Assembly (NCBI RefSeq): GCF_000204055.1
Contig: NW_006768813.1
Coordinates: forward strand, 57,437-121,436
Source: Melampsora larici-populina 98AG31
Taxonomy: Eukaryota; Basidiomycota; Pucciniomycetes; Pucciniales; Melampsoraceae
DNA length: 64,000 nt
Reading direction: 5' to 3'
Shown here: one piece after another, positions 32,845 to 45,258 of the stretch
Layout: each line of letters begins with the position of its first letter
How positions within the stretch are numbered: position 1 is the stretch's first letter
Made by a program: the position numbers and the translations under genes
Notes under the pieces: model-generated
Databases searched by the model: none
Told to the model about the DNA's origin: nothing
The model's input: only the letters and a program-made list of their open reading frames with translations

Positions 32845-33884
32845 TTTTTGATGTTAAATGTTTTGTACGGTAAGGTTTTGAGGTCTTTTTGAGTAAAGTT
32901 TTTATTAGAAATCTTTTTTTGTTAGATCTTTATGCTCGGGTTTCCTGTGAATCGAGTCTGATAACATATCAGTGTATTAATATACATAAACAGTTGGGGA
33001 AAAAATGAGAATATAGGTAAAGAAAAATTCACTTGGTTAAGGAAATGGGTTAAGGAAAGGTCTTTTCAGAATATGTGAATGCGGAGGGTGTGTGTATGTC
33101 CTTAATCAAACTGTGGTACTTTTACGAGAAATGAGAAAGAAGTGTTAAAGGAAGTTGTGGTATTTATAGTATACACCGATCCTGTGCTCCCCCACCACCA
33201 CTACCTAAACGCGGCTGGCCCACCCTCTTGGTCTCAGACTAGGAAGAGAGAGTTTGTTGAGTTAGAAGTTAGACTTCCTATTGAGGACTCGCGATCAGAT
33301 TTTTGAATGTGTATTATGTTTTCTATGAGACGGTGGCTGGCTGATGAGACCTTGGGTGTGGGGGTGGGTTTGGAAACGTCTGTGGGCTGGGCTCGCTTGC
33401 TTTGTGCGAAAGAATCAGAAAGAAAACAAAATCAAATCAAAAAAACAGAAATTAAAAATCACTTTTGAAAAGTATTATTCAAGGCATATTGAATGATCAG
33501 GAATGTTGCTTTGGAGGGGTTGGAATGAAATGTATCAACATTTGGAATGCGGGTTTTTTTGGATTGAAGATGATTAGAAATCGATATTTTTACATCAAAA
33601 GGTTTGTCATCTAAAATGTCTAGAGTTTAGGCACAATGTCTAGTTAAAGAATTTGATTTTTGTGACTTAGAGGTCAAGTTTGTTGATGAGTAAGTTTGAT
33701 TTGGGTTCAAGTTTAGTCAGTTTGCTTGTGCAGATGAAAGTTGGAGTGATGTGAAAAGAAGAAAAAAGGTGATGAGATGTTACCAAATCATTCAGGATTA
33801 TCAAAACTACTAGCAATACCCTCATCCTGTCCATAACAACTTTTCACAACATTGGGTTTATGGTTACCATACTATTACCACAAG
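32845..33884. other. upstream region of the secreted-protein gene
   Basis: About 1 kb without a gene; presumably promoter and leader. TATA-like box at 33161-33168 on minus. Confidence 0.4.
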
Positions 33885-33915
33885 TGTTTGATGGCAAAGT
33901 GCCATATTTGACTGT

Positions 33916-34384
33916 ACAACCCTGGGCCAGCAACACAGACTTTGCGTGCTGCGCTGCGCTTGCATTGCGGTTTTTCTGACCGCACCGCACCGTAGAATGA
34001 ATTTCTCAGTTGCGGCCTGACCCGGGGCCGTAGCGCAACAGGATTGCTCGAATTGGTTGTTTTTTTGCGCCGCAACAACATTTGCTGCATTGCTGCACCG
34101 GAAAACTTTTGAATTGATGTTTTTTGGGTGCTGTTCAAACTTATCTATGTCCCTCGTGTTGGCCCTGTTGGTACAAGTACCATGTACCTCCAAGAGATAA
34201 GTTTGGCGCTGTTGCGCCTGTTGCGTTGCGCAACAGTTGAGGTGCCACACAACCTAGCCTGAATTTTTTTGTTGTGGTATTTACCACAACACAGCGTCTG
34301 CTGCTTGTTGGTGTTGCGTGTTGCAGAGCAACACATCAAAAAGCAGGTGTGCTGCAATGTGTTGCGTTGCTGGCACAGGGTTGT
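33916..34384. mobile_element. GC/TGC-rich foldback element (about 470 bp)
   Basis: Ends are inverted: ACAACCCTGGGCCAGCAAC on the left and the complement of ACAACCCTGTGCCAGCAAC on the right. Flanking bases share TTGAC (TTGACTGT left, TTGACACA right), possibly a degenerate 8-bp duplication as in hAT elements. The interior is packed with GTTGC/GCAAC words and has no gene. It shares CTACGGTGCGGTGC with the island at 8.5-8.8 kb. Confidence 0.6.
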
Positions 34385-34469
34385 TTGACACAAACAAAAG
34401 TCATTACATAGGTAATTTTCACTACCAAAGACTACACTGAACCTCTAACTATAGACTTTGCAGAATAGA

Positions 34470-36190
34470 AGGATCTCACCTCTCACCTCAGTGCAAAGTG
34501 GCTGGGAGTCATGTTGGACCACCAGCTCAAATCCTCTCAATGTTGCCATGACATCATTGCCAAAGGTAAACAGAGAGCTGGGTTCTAGCCTCATTGGCAA
34601 AATCAGAGTGGGGGATCCAACCCCACCTTGTGAGAAAACACCTGTCTGCTACTGTCCATGTGGCTACCAACTTGGTCAACCTTTGAGCCACCAAGATACT
34701 TACTTGACCACTTAACCACCATCAACAACACCTGCACCAGAGTGGAACTTAGTGCCTTCATACCACTCCTCAGTTTTTTTACTCAGCACAACATCAGCCT
34801 TGTTTTGGCCAGAGACCAGGTCTGAAGCAAGGATCATGAGCTTTATAGCTAGATTGATAACTAAACCCAGACCACCCTCTTTTCCCAGTTGTCCAACAGG
34901 CCCAGAACTCAAACACACAATCACACCAAACCATTTATGACTAATTTGTCAACATGAGCTTGGAAAGGAATTTCTTCCTGTTGATCCAACCAACTCGCTC
35001 ATGATCAGACCAGACAATTACTCAACAATCATCCAAGACAACAAAGGTCTCCCCATTGCAGGCACAAAGCTACTTAAGCATTCCAAAGAGCATCTAGTCT
35101 TATGCACTGATTGCTACCGTATACCAACAAAGAACACATTGGCTGATGAATGGTGTTCCAATAGTAACAAGCTCAACATCTGGGCAAAGCATGTTTTCAC
35201 AGTATCTACAGGCCAACCCGCACAGCTGCATAACCTGTGATAATACATAGAAAAAATCCTGAATCTTGAGGGTTTTTACTGCCAAATTGAAAACAGAATT
35301 GCATAACCCGTCAAAATGCATAGCAAAGGTCTTGCACCCAAATTATGCAATTCCGCAGATTAGAATGTATCAGGCCAAGTAAAAAGGAGTTCACCTTGGC
35401 CTCACCATTCCCCTAAAAGAATCAACCACTTCCACATAACAGATTTCCATCATCCTTGACAACCAGTCTGTTATTCAGTACCTACGTAATTGCCTGACAT
35501 GTGTTGCCTCTCTTCTGGATAGAAAAGAGATGTTCAAGATCTTCAAGTACTTATTGTCAACTTTTGCCAAAAGGGCAAGAGTCCAGTTGTGCCCGAGCCA
35601 CCAAGGAGTTTGAGGTAAGGCAAACTTAGACAAAATTGCTAAGAGCTTGGCATCATGTGATTTGCCAAGCACCTTCAATTCAATCCATACCCTTGCATGT
35701 TTCACAACAGTGATCAAGGCATGGGCAAAATTGGACAAAAATAATTTTAGTGCTGAAGATATTAAACAACTAGGCCAGAAGCCATTTCCAAAGAAACACC
35801 TCAGAGCCTTAAGCAGCCTGATGAAACACAAAAGCACAACCATAACCCAGCTGAGATCAAACCACATCTGCTTGAACTTTTATCTATTCATAGACAACCA
35901 AATATCCAAACCCCTGTGTGATTACCAGGATGTATTTGAGTCTATTGACGGTTGACCACTTCATATTCACATGCCATAGATACCAAAAACAATTTGAAAA
36001 ACTCACAAACACCCTACAAGAATTACAACTCAATGAATCAACCAACATCCTCAACAATCCCAAGACCTTTGAGTGCATAGCAAAATTTTGCAACAACACC
36101 TGGCGCTTAAAAGACTGTGGGGTCTGGGCAAGAATTTCAGATGAGAACCTCCCTCGCGACCTCCCCATTCCTCTCATTCAACCTGTATAA
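34470..36190 (+). pseudogene. LINE (Tad1-like) non-LTR retrotransposon relic
   Basis: Disjointed pieces of a LINE second ORF. AKWLGVMLDHQLK around 34490 matches the end of the RT domain (xLGVxLD). A block at about 35650-35950 (PFPKKHLRALSSLMKHKST, ITQLRSNHICLNFYL) matches the post-RNase-H region. DHFIFTCHRYQKQFEKL..TNILNNPKTFECIAKF matches the C-terminal zinc-knuckle-like end. The frames are shifted relative to each other and hold stops. Inactive, 5' truncated. Confidence 0.66.
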
Positions 36191-37039
36191 ACATCTCCTT
36201 CAGCACCATTATTTGATCAACACACACTTGTACCTACGTTGAGACAGCCAGCCTGTTTCCTTTTGCCCACTGGGGTTTTCACTGGAGTGGTGCACATAAG
36301 TAGTAGTGCCTGATAGCCTTAAGCTCTGAATGCACTCAAAGCTGAATTAAAAAAAGTTTGGATTTGACGAGTCACAAATTTACCAGAAACAAAATTCTTC
36401 ACACTTATTATAATATAGTTCAATATCCAAACCAACCAGATTTCTGAACCTGTATTACACCCTGTCCCTGTCCTACCCTTTCACAAAGATGTATTAGAAT
36501 TCAGTTAGGATTGAGCTCTCTTATCCAGGCCACCTTGCATGGGGTATGTCTATTGAGAGAGCCCTTGAACTGATCAGTGATCTGGAGAGTGGTTAGCATA
36601 GGAAACGGCCAGGCACTCAACCCATCTTTCTAGTAACCAAGGTCTATTGGGTTCATGTTGCCTTACAAAAGGTAAACAGGATTCAAAGAGTTTGTTCACA
36701 AAAGATCCAGTTTGATGCTGACCACATGGTCACGAGTAAGCGGATTGCCAAAGGGAAATCAATCCTTACTGTTCTCAGCTATTTCATGTAGATACATGAT
36801 GAATCAATTGCTGGATCACAGATTCATTAAATTTTGAATTCCAAATTTGTTTTTTTGGCAAGTCTCATTTGGTTGAAAATGAAATGTTGATAAGTCGAAA
36901 AATGACAGAAAACAAATCTGCAAATTATTTTGTATCACAAAAGACTAGTTTTAGAAGATCAATTCGATTCTATCAAAAGAAAGTTATACATTGTCAGTCA
37001 AAAAGCCACCATCAATTCAGTCTGATGCTATCCTAAGCA
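36191..37039. other. gene-free stretch
   Basis: About 850 bases, AT-rich. The right part is the probable 3' untranslated region of the minus-strand F-box gene. No other feature seen. Confidence 0.45.
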
Positions 37040-38848
37040 TCAAAAATAAGTGGGGGAAAATGGTCGAGATACAAAGTCTTGAATCACATCAAATTCTATG
37101 CCTTTAAACTTGCAGAAATCTTCCAATGGAATCAATATAGAATCCAGTGTCGGATTAGGTGGAAGATTTCTATATTTCATAGGCATTACTAATTTCTTCA
37201 AATTAGGGAACACATCACTGATAATAAAATCTATAAACTCAGATAGTCCATCTTCAGATGGATCGCGCACTGTGAGATGAAGAAGATTTGGACAATCTGT
37301 AAAGCATTGAAACGTTTCGCACGCAAAATTACGGTATATCGTTAGATGTGTTAAAGCAGGTAGAGAAAACCGATGGATTGTTGGGTCGAAGTCAGGTGGC
37401 ACCTCGTCTTGTTCAGAGTAATGGCGTTCTTCAAGTTTGAGTTCGAGGTCAATCAGGTGAGGAGCCCAAGAGCTGATGTACAAAGGCAGATTTGATGACC
37501 ACATATTGAGATAGTGATAGAGCACGAGTTTGACCAACTGGGGGGGAGCTTCATGACGTGCCCAAGAGTCATCTATCACATCAACATATATTAGAGCCAG
37601 AACTTTCAGGTTTTTGAGATCGTGAAGAGAGCTAGCAAGACAATCAGTACGCCCCCAGTGTTTAACTGAAATATTTGCTAGCTCCAAAGATCGTAGTAGT
37701 GGTAGATGTTTGATAGGTTCGATTATGGACTCTGCAGGTATTGATGAATAGGGGGGAGCTGTGTATGCGAGATATTGAAGACGTTGAAGATGTTGAAGAT
37801 TGGAAAATAGTGAAGTCAAGTTGCAACTCAGGTTAGACGCTTTTCTTGTTGAAAAAGACAGCCAATGACCCGGAAATTTGAAACAAATCGATGTGAGATT
37901 GTTACATTGAGCAAGTACTTTGAGGAGTTCTTCTGGACTTGGAACAGGTGATTTGTTTAGCACAACATCCTGTTTGACTTCAAGGAGACTTCTTTGAACG
38001 TTGGGGGCGAGTTTGTGAAAATCGACGGCTTCGGCTAACAGAGCTCCATGAGTGTTGAAAGTTCTGGGACGATCACCGATAGACTTGAGAAACTTGAATT
38101 TGTTCAGATCGGACGACCGCAAAGTAAGATGATGTTGATTTCCTTCACGGACAGTCTGTCTAATAGAGACAGGGCTATGGGGTTCTCTGATCCACTCGCC
38201 TCTCAAATCCGCGTAAAATTCTTTAACGTAACAAGCATATTTCGGTAAGATTTCCTGGTTCCAGAAAGACATGGGACGTGGAATTTCACCATCAATCGCA
38301 AGACACTAGACCACAAGGGTAGAGAAAGAAAGACATCATATGATAATCAGTCATTGGGGATCAGTCATACTTGTTTCAGTGAGCGGAAGAAAACTCACTT
38401 GCCATAGGACAGGCTGACAGATTTGATGAATCCGACGATTACAAACAGAAAAGGATTGAAAGCTAGTCATGATAGGAGCTTCTGGTTTGTGTTCATAAAG
38501 GTGTAAAGGTTCTGTGTCTTCTGACACAAGAGTGATGATCTGCTTGTTTTTCTGATGATGATTTCCTTTGTAGTGAGTCCAGTCATTCAAAATATATCCT
38601 ACAATCTCAAGTATGGTTTCATCAGGTAGTTGACCAAATAAATCTTTTGGGATATTTGCTTTGCTTGAGTTTGACATCTGTGTTTGATTGATGTGGTTTG
38701 ACTTTTGCTTAGTGCTCATGGGCAATTCTGAGCTTTGAAGAGGTAAACAAGATAGAGAACAACAAAAGATTGGATTATCTTGAACAACTAGATTTCTGAA
38801 TTCACCCGTATACCCGGTCGTAAAGGTGTATTCGCAGGGAAAGCGCAT
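37040..38848 (-). CDS. F-box/leucine-rich-repeat-like protein
   Basis: Two exons (38848-38399 and 38305-37040) join in frame (VLWQ then CLAIDGEIPRP) to give 571 aa. An F-box-like N-terminal block, PKDLFGQLPDETILEIVGYIL followed later by VCNRRIHQICQPVLWQ, is typical of fungal F-box proteins. The rest has repeated leucine-rich stretches (LRSLELANISV, LKNLKVLALIYV, LVKLVLYHYLNM, LIDLELKL, LTHLTIYRNF, LLHLTVRD, LKKLVMPM), i.e. an LRR-type substrate-binding part. Such proteins link SCF ubiquitin ligase to targets. The true start may be a later Met (MSTKQ or MSNSSK) because the first 45 residues look like leader. Confidence 0.7.
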
Positions 38849-39867
38849 GGACGCGACCTCGAAGATTAAATTTGATGAAAAGAAAGCAAGAAAGGTACAT
38901 AAAAGCGTGGAAAGTAGCGAGCTTTATATAGATAACCAGAAAACCACTTATTTCATGCTGTTTGCGGAACAAATGACGTCATGATTGAAAGATTGTTTGG
39001 TATCATCCAAGAGTTTAGTAAGCCTTGAGAACAGTTATCTTTCATGATCTCTCCACATGAATCTGTCTCACCATTGACCCGAGCACTTTTCACAACTCTT
39101 CACAGCTGCTGACCAAGGATGACAGTGAAGGGCCACTGTCTATTTTTTCTGGGTTCCTTTAGGCTAGTAATGAACGTTTTCTACCAATTGATCCAAAACA
39201 GATTTAAACCCTTGCAAATGCTGATTCTTTCGATGTAAGATTTGATGGAAGGATCCACAGTAACGATGAAGTATGATCGTGATGAGTTTACTCTTGGAAC
39301 AGCTCTTTGATTTAGCATTCCAAGAGCTCGAAATGCTTTATAGCTTGAGAAATCAAAACTTTGACATTACCAGAGTTTAAAAAATATCCAAATTTAGCAG
39401 GACAAGTTTTGGGTTATTCACAAACCCGTTTTATAAAGAACTGGCCGAGTACAACATGGGCAAGTCCCTATGCAAACATATAAACAAGAAAATAAAAAGG
39501 CCAGCGCATTGATTGTGAAGATAAGCTTTGCAGATTCTTTGGCGCGTTCGATGCGGATGCGCCACGCCCACCACCCGACCTGAATGTCATGCGGGTGCGG
39601 CCTCATGCTGTGCCGGTCGCTTTGCATGCATGGTGCACGGCTCAGAATGTAGCTTGTAAGAATGCTGTTTCGGGCGCGTTCAAAACACAGTTTTGAAAAA
39701 TGTAAACAACCAAATTTTCAGAACCTTCATTACCGTGCAAGTGACTTCAACACTTCATCAACTTCATAACTTTTACAATTTCATCATCACATTCAGTTTT
39801 CAATCACTCGTTACTTAAATCGATCCACTATCACTCATCGGTACATGAAAAGACTAGCTTATTCAAA
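38849..39867. other. divergent spacer
   Basis: About 1 kb between the divergent F-box gene and the AT-hook-like gene. Likely promoters of both; no coding signal or repeat noticed. Confidence 0.5.
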
Positions 39868-42696
39868 ATGACGCTGGCACCATTAACCACTTTCTCACCG
39901 CTTCGGATACGGTCTGCTGAGACGCCGCCTAAGTTGGAAAGGACGTTGACTCCTGGTCGGGAGATGACGAGAGAAGAACGTAAAGTGGCTCGGAGAAGGG
40001 ATGGGGGAGGACTGTGATTCATGCTTTTCTCTATTTGAACTGCTTGACCCTCTCAATTTCTGCTTCCACTGATGCACTCTTGGTATCCCCGAACTTTCAG
40101 GGACACAGCATACGTTGCGAAACGGATGACTTTCAAGCTGCCTTCTTTCATTGATCAGAGCCAGCCACCTATCAAGCTTCCCGTCTCACGTGATGTTGCC
40201 GATCCTTCTTTCGTCAGCCTGAAACAGGCCGGACCTTCGCAGGCTTCCCTTCCTGCTTTGACCGCCTCTACTTCAAAGCCACAACCCAACGCGAAATCGA
40301 GTCTCTCGTCATCTCAATCCCAATCTCGGGCAACTTCGGAAAATCTCAAGTCCCATAGCCTGACCACGAAGTCTAAGGGTCGGCTGTCCAATGAAGCGTT
40401 AGCAAAAGGATGGGGAATTGAAACTTCCCACAAGCGGGTCTCGAGTCACGGAACTACACGTGTGACACGTCCATCTTTGGAAGCTGGTTCATCCGGCTCA
40501 AGCAAGAAGCGAGGAAGACCTGAACCTACAGGTGATGACGAGGCGGCCTCCTCTGCTGCACCACTGGCTTCTGCCAAGGTGGGGTCTGATACTGCGGACC
40601 AAGGTTTCCAAAAAGGGAGCAAATCCAAAAAGGCTCCACCGGCTCGGCCAAAGTCTCGAACCGAAAAGAGCCAGTCTACACAATCAGCAGACACGGATAT
40701 CATGTGAGTATGAGCTCTTCTATCTCATGCCTTGATATTGTATACAAAGCTTATGAAGTACCGATTACTATATTATGTTAGATCACGGAAAGACCAAAAA
40801 TCAAAAGCAGTAAATGATGACCTAGTTGGGTCCAGAGACTTCAAAGTCACCTCCGCAATTTCACCTCATCTACCAACATCAAATCTCAGTACTTCTCCAG
40901 AGATTCGCAACAGGCGGAATATGACTGAACTCTCAAAAGATTCAAGTGTACCCTTGAGGGAAAACACGAACCGCAAAAAGCGAAAAGTCAGTCAACCCAC
41001 GCAAGATGATACTCAGCTTTCCGACGCCAATAAGGACGCTGCTTCCTCATCGACGGATCATTCGCAACCGAAAGCACGTAAAGACGAATCCCGAACCAAT
41101 CAAAATCATTTAGAGCTTCAGCCTACGGGCATCATCGATGCCAAATCTCGCAATTTCTCGAATAGTAATTCAAGGACAACTACACTTACAAAGAAAGAGA
41201 AAAGGCCTGAGTCGAACAAGATACCTAATCTGCCGAACCGTGGCATCGAAGCAAATCGATCAAACATGCCATGGAAGCCTCTAGATTCGGTGGATAGCCC
41301 AGTCACGCCCGCATATGCCAAAGCTTTTCCTAGTTTGACATCCACCCTTCAAAGAACTATCGCCTCACCCGCTGATCCTATTGTGAACAGGCGTCTTTCA
41401 ACACAGCTTTCAGATATCACCAATACGATTCACTCGGCACGACCATCAGGCACGCTTACTACTACTACCCAGACTTCTAAGAATCCTGAAAAGGAGGTAG
41501 TGCGCATTAGCAAAACGGTGAAGAAGGGCACGGCTAAACTTGACCCGATGGTTAAGTCTTTGGAACAGGAAGAATCGCTCGCGCTTTCTGATCGAGGCAA
41601 AAGGCTTGGAGAACAACATCAGCAGGCCTCAAGCAGTGATACAACTCAAATGGCTGAGGGTACCTCTACCAAGCCGCAGGCATCCATTAACGATGATATC
41701 AGTGCTTCTGACGCAGCTCATGTACGGCCGCCACAAAATAAGGGACGAAGTGTAATCAAGGATCTTCGCAAAAACAGATCGGAAAGTCCGGATACAGTCG
41801 ATAGTGATGTCGGCACCCATCGACCTCACGTCGAGAATTCGACATCCTTAAATGCTGGATCAGCTAGCGGATCTACCACCAACAAGCGATCTATTGACCC
41901 TTCTCCGAAATGGTCTGCTTTGGATACTGAAGTTCCTCAACCGAAGAAATTGAAGAAGCTTGCTCACAAAGTTTTTACGCCAGGCAAACCATCTGGTAAT
42001 AAGGGACATACGACACGAGACCGACCGGATGAAGTACCTCCTGTAGGTCTAACAATGCACTCGAATCAAGCTAAAAATACTTGTAATGAAGATGAATTAT
42101 ACGTTGTTACGGACCGATTTGTGGATGATGAAGATCTGGAAGATTTGGAACCAACTCAATCAAATGAAAACTCGAAACTTTTGATCAAGATTAAAAATCA
42201 ATTAAATCCACCTGATATAGTATGGATTTCAATTAGGAAATTATTACAAGATGAAATTGATAATCTTCCAAAAAGTTATGAAATCGAGAATCATGAATCA
42301 AAAGAAAAAGAATGGTTAGAAAGAGTTTATGATCGATTTAAGTTACGAATGATGGAATATTCTGAAGAAATCATTAAACATGGTTTATTAAAGTTAAAAT
42401 TACAAAAATTAATCGAACAAGAGAAAACAGAGAAGAAAACAAATGAAGAAGTTCAAGAGAATGGAGTAACTCAAGTACCTCTTTCATCTTCAAGTTTAAA
42501 AAATCAAGGTCTTGATGAGAAACCTAAACAAAGTCGACCGTTTAAGAAAGATAAGAAGATTAATGTTTCAGCTGAAGTTGATGATCTGGTTAACAAGCCT
42601 ACCAAAAATCTTTCAAATGTTTCTAAACCTATCAAAACTAGTAAACCTAATAAAAATCGAGGAAAGTCAAATTCAAAAACTAAGAAAGCTAAATAA
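39868..42696 (+). CDS. large basic, low-complexity nuclear-type protein with AT-hook-like motif
   Basis: Three exons (39868-40013, 40101-40703, 40782-42696) give 887 aa with consistent phases. The first exon (MTLAPLTTFSPLRIRSA, TPGREMTREERK) is rich in Thr/Pro/Arg and looks conserved. KKRGRP at about residue 190 resembles an AT-hook. The middle is Ser/Thr/Lys-rich and disordered. The C-terminal part is more ordered: YVVTDRFVDDEDLEDLE, then helices (IVWISIRKLLQDEIDNL, RVYDRFKLRMMEYSEEI), then a Lys-rich tail. No family recognised. Composition suggests a chromatin, kinetochore or DNA-associated protein (inference only). Confidence 0.7.
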
Positions 42697-43577
42697 GACG
42701 TATATCTATTCTCTTAATACCTATATCACAACCCCTTTGCATGTTGATATTTTTTTATGTTTCATCGAACCAAGGACAATATGTACTTTGGAACACAGCG
42801 GTAAGATCTTTTAATCTCAATTACTGATGTGTATATAAACAGTAATTCTTTACCTTATCTCTCTCATTCATCATGGTTAAAGACCTTACATATGAAGTTT
42901 AATTTGTTTTGATTGTTTTGAGTATCAAATTGTTTTTTATTCTAAATTGTATGAGTATATACATATTATATATTAAGATAGAATATGTAAAGTCTGTAAC
43001 TCGCTTCTTGAAGTTGATGTTGTTGTACTTTGAAAAAAATATGATTAATTGAATTCTTTTTTCCTTCAAGTTGAGATTTTTTTGGTTTTACTTTGACAAA
43101 GTTATCGCATTCTACGTATGATCATTCCCAACCTTGGACTATGTAACATGAATTGCAGCCTCCATTGCCTCAAAACACTTGAATTGATTATAAATTCGGG
43201 CAAGTAATTGTTATAAAGACAGTCAACCTATTGATGTAAAGTATCTTTGATCAAACTAATGTGGCACTTGTCCCTTAATCATTCTTTCTTTACACAACTT
43301 CAGGCCACACCAAGAATTGCTACCAAAACTTGTGGGTTTCAAGAATCTAGAGCCGTCACCAAGCTTACATTTAGAAAGTTTTTATCATATGGTACTGCAG
43401 CAACAGTCCGTATTCTGGTCCTTCATACGTGGTTCCATCTTCCTTCTGCTGTTCGTCCGTTGATTGGAAAACATTTTATCAGCATTGAATCGGTATATTG
43501 TAAAGGATCATCATGGTAACACCTATATTAGTTTCTAGAATTGCTGTTCCATCCCAACATATTCAGCTTTCTTCATT
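42697..43577. other. gene-free stretch
   Basis: About 880 bases, probably the 3' untranslated region of the previous gene and intergenic DNA. Short open frames only. Confidence 0.45.
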
Positions 43578-43902
43578 TCAATTCACGGCGTCATGGACAA
43601 AATGTGGCGGAACAGATTCTGTCGTAAGCTTAACTCCAGCCGTGATCTCAAACATCTCTCCTTGCGCGTTGTTTCCGACCCATATGGTTCCAAGGCCGCA
43701 ATGATCGGCTGAAATGATGAGGAAATTCGTATCCCAAGTAATCACATGTTGAAGGCTTCGTGGCGGAGTTCATGACTACTGCATTCACGGTGACTGGATT
43801 CGTGGTGATATCGGCACCTTTTGCAAAGCTTACCTCGACATACTTCAAAGTATGACATGGTGATTTTCGTCTCTGCATCTCCTCACATCCATTCCAAGTC
43901 AC
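43578..43902 (-). pseudogene. possible Cys-containing secreted-protein fragment
   Basis: Minus-strand blocks VTWNGCEEMQRRKSPCHTLKYVEV (to about 43720) and VITWDTNFLIISADHCGLG...GEMFEITAGVKLTTESVP (to stop 43578) look protein-like, with Cys and beta-strand-like patterns, but they lie in different frames without a clear intron between, and no signal-peptide exon was found. Either a pseudogene or an incompletely resolved gene. Confidence 0.32.
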
Positions 43903-44054
43903 ATTAAGCTTGTGAATACTTCATTTCTGAAACCTGGTGTTCTATTATTCCTCATCTTTAACAACTCGACTACGCTTTTATCTATACTATTCATATCACT
44001 CACTTTCAAGTACCAACCAAGTTTTTCAATCTCGATCAAGTCACTTTGTCCATC

Positions 44055-44929
44055 ATGCTTGCCTTCATACATTTTATCAGAACTCTCTTGTTTTTATCCA
44101 CCGCGTGTGCCGCTGCCACCGTGTCTAACAATCACAACATTCAAAACAATCAAAACAATCAAAACAAGCCTGATCCCACTGTTCAACAATGCGGACGTTC
44201 GTGGGGAGACTTTGCAAAGCTTGGTCCCGATAGAAAAGGTATACCTAACCAACTAGCTTGCAATGGCATGATTTACATGTTTTGGATGTTGATTACTGGT
44301 TACAAACTACCTAGGTTGTCTGACCTATGGTTCAGTCCATTACGACTGTGGAAAAAATGATTGTGGGATTGGAGAAGCGCCAGCGCCTGGTGTAAAATGT
44401 ATGTTGATTTCTACATTCTTGTTTTGGTATTCACCAACCAATCACCATAGAATTAATCATGCTAGTTTTTATTCCATTTTGTCTTGTGAATGTAGCCAGT
44501 ATTCCCATTCCGCTCTTTTCTAATTGTAGGAAGTACCTTGATAAATTTGGAGATGACTCAAAACTCGACTCCAAGAATATCACAGCTTTGGCAATGTCTT
44601 ATTTCTTTGATTACAAGAACAAATGGGTTCGTAAGTATATATTTCTCTCATCATTCTCTTTCTTTACAGTTTTTCATGATTTTTTTTCGAAAAAACAAAC
44701 TAGGGGTAATTGGCTACGACTCACTACTCAAAGGGCCGCCTGCCGGCGACTTACCTGGGTACACGTGCCTGATACCTGCTGACCCTCCAAAAGTCATTGA
44801 AGGTTAGTAACTTCCTTTTCATTCTGAATCTCCCTATCACTCTTTACTTCTACTGACAACAAATCTGATCATGATGGTCTTCTCTAGTCTGTCGAAACTG
44901 TACACTCCTCCATAACGCCACGTGGTGAA
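44055..44929 (+). CDS. five-exon secreted Cys-rich protein (candidate effector)
   Basis: Exons 44055-44238, 44315-44398, 44496-44630, 44704-44802 and 44889-44929 splice to 180 aa. Residues 1-20 (MLAFIHFIRTLLFLSTACAA) form a signal peptide. Then come an Asn/Gln-rich linker with three NIQN/NQNK-type repeats, QQCGRSWGDFAKLG, GCLTYGSVHYDCGKNDCG, a stretch with FSNCRKYLDKFG and FFDYKNKWVR, YTCLIPAD, and VCRNCTLLHN near the end. Eight Cys remain in the mature part. All introns are 70-100 bp and most fall in phase 1. The family is unknown. ATG 44055 was chosen because the upstream in-frame triplet is TTG and the signal peptide starts here. Confidence 0.68.
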
Positions 44930-45258
44930 TGTGATCAATGTGTTTTAAGCTTCATATCATCCATTCGCTTTGCAAAGATTGTTCTCAAATTACTGTGTAT
45001 ATATACTTGTAGATATGTAGAGATATGGACTTTTTGATTTCATTCATTCTCTTTGCAATTATGCTAGGGAACTCGCCCTTTTATCACATATACATCCGCA
45101 CCAGGATTTGTGAGTTGATGTGCCAGATGAGTTCTGTTTTAGTACAAAGAAACAGTGAGCGGATAGAAGAAACCAAGAGCAATTGACACTTACCACCATA
45201 TATTGATAATAATCCACAAAGAAACAAGAAAGATATCATTATAAAAAGATTTCGATTT
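44930..45258. other. convergent spacer
   Basis: About 330 bases between the secreted-protein stop and the thiamine pyrophosphokinase stop; presumably 3' untranslated sequence. Confidence 0.5.
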
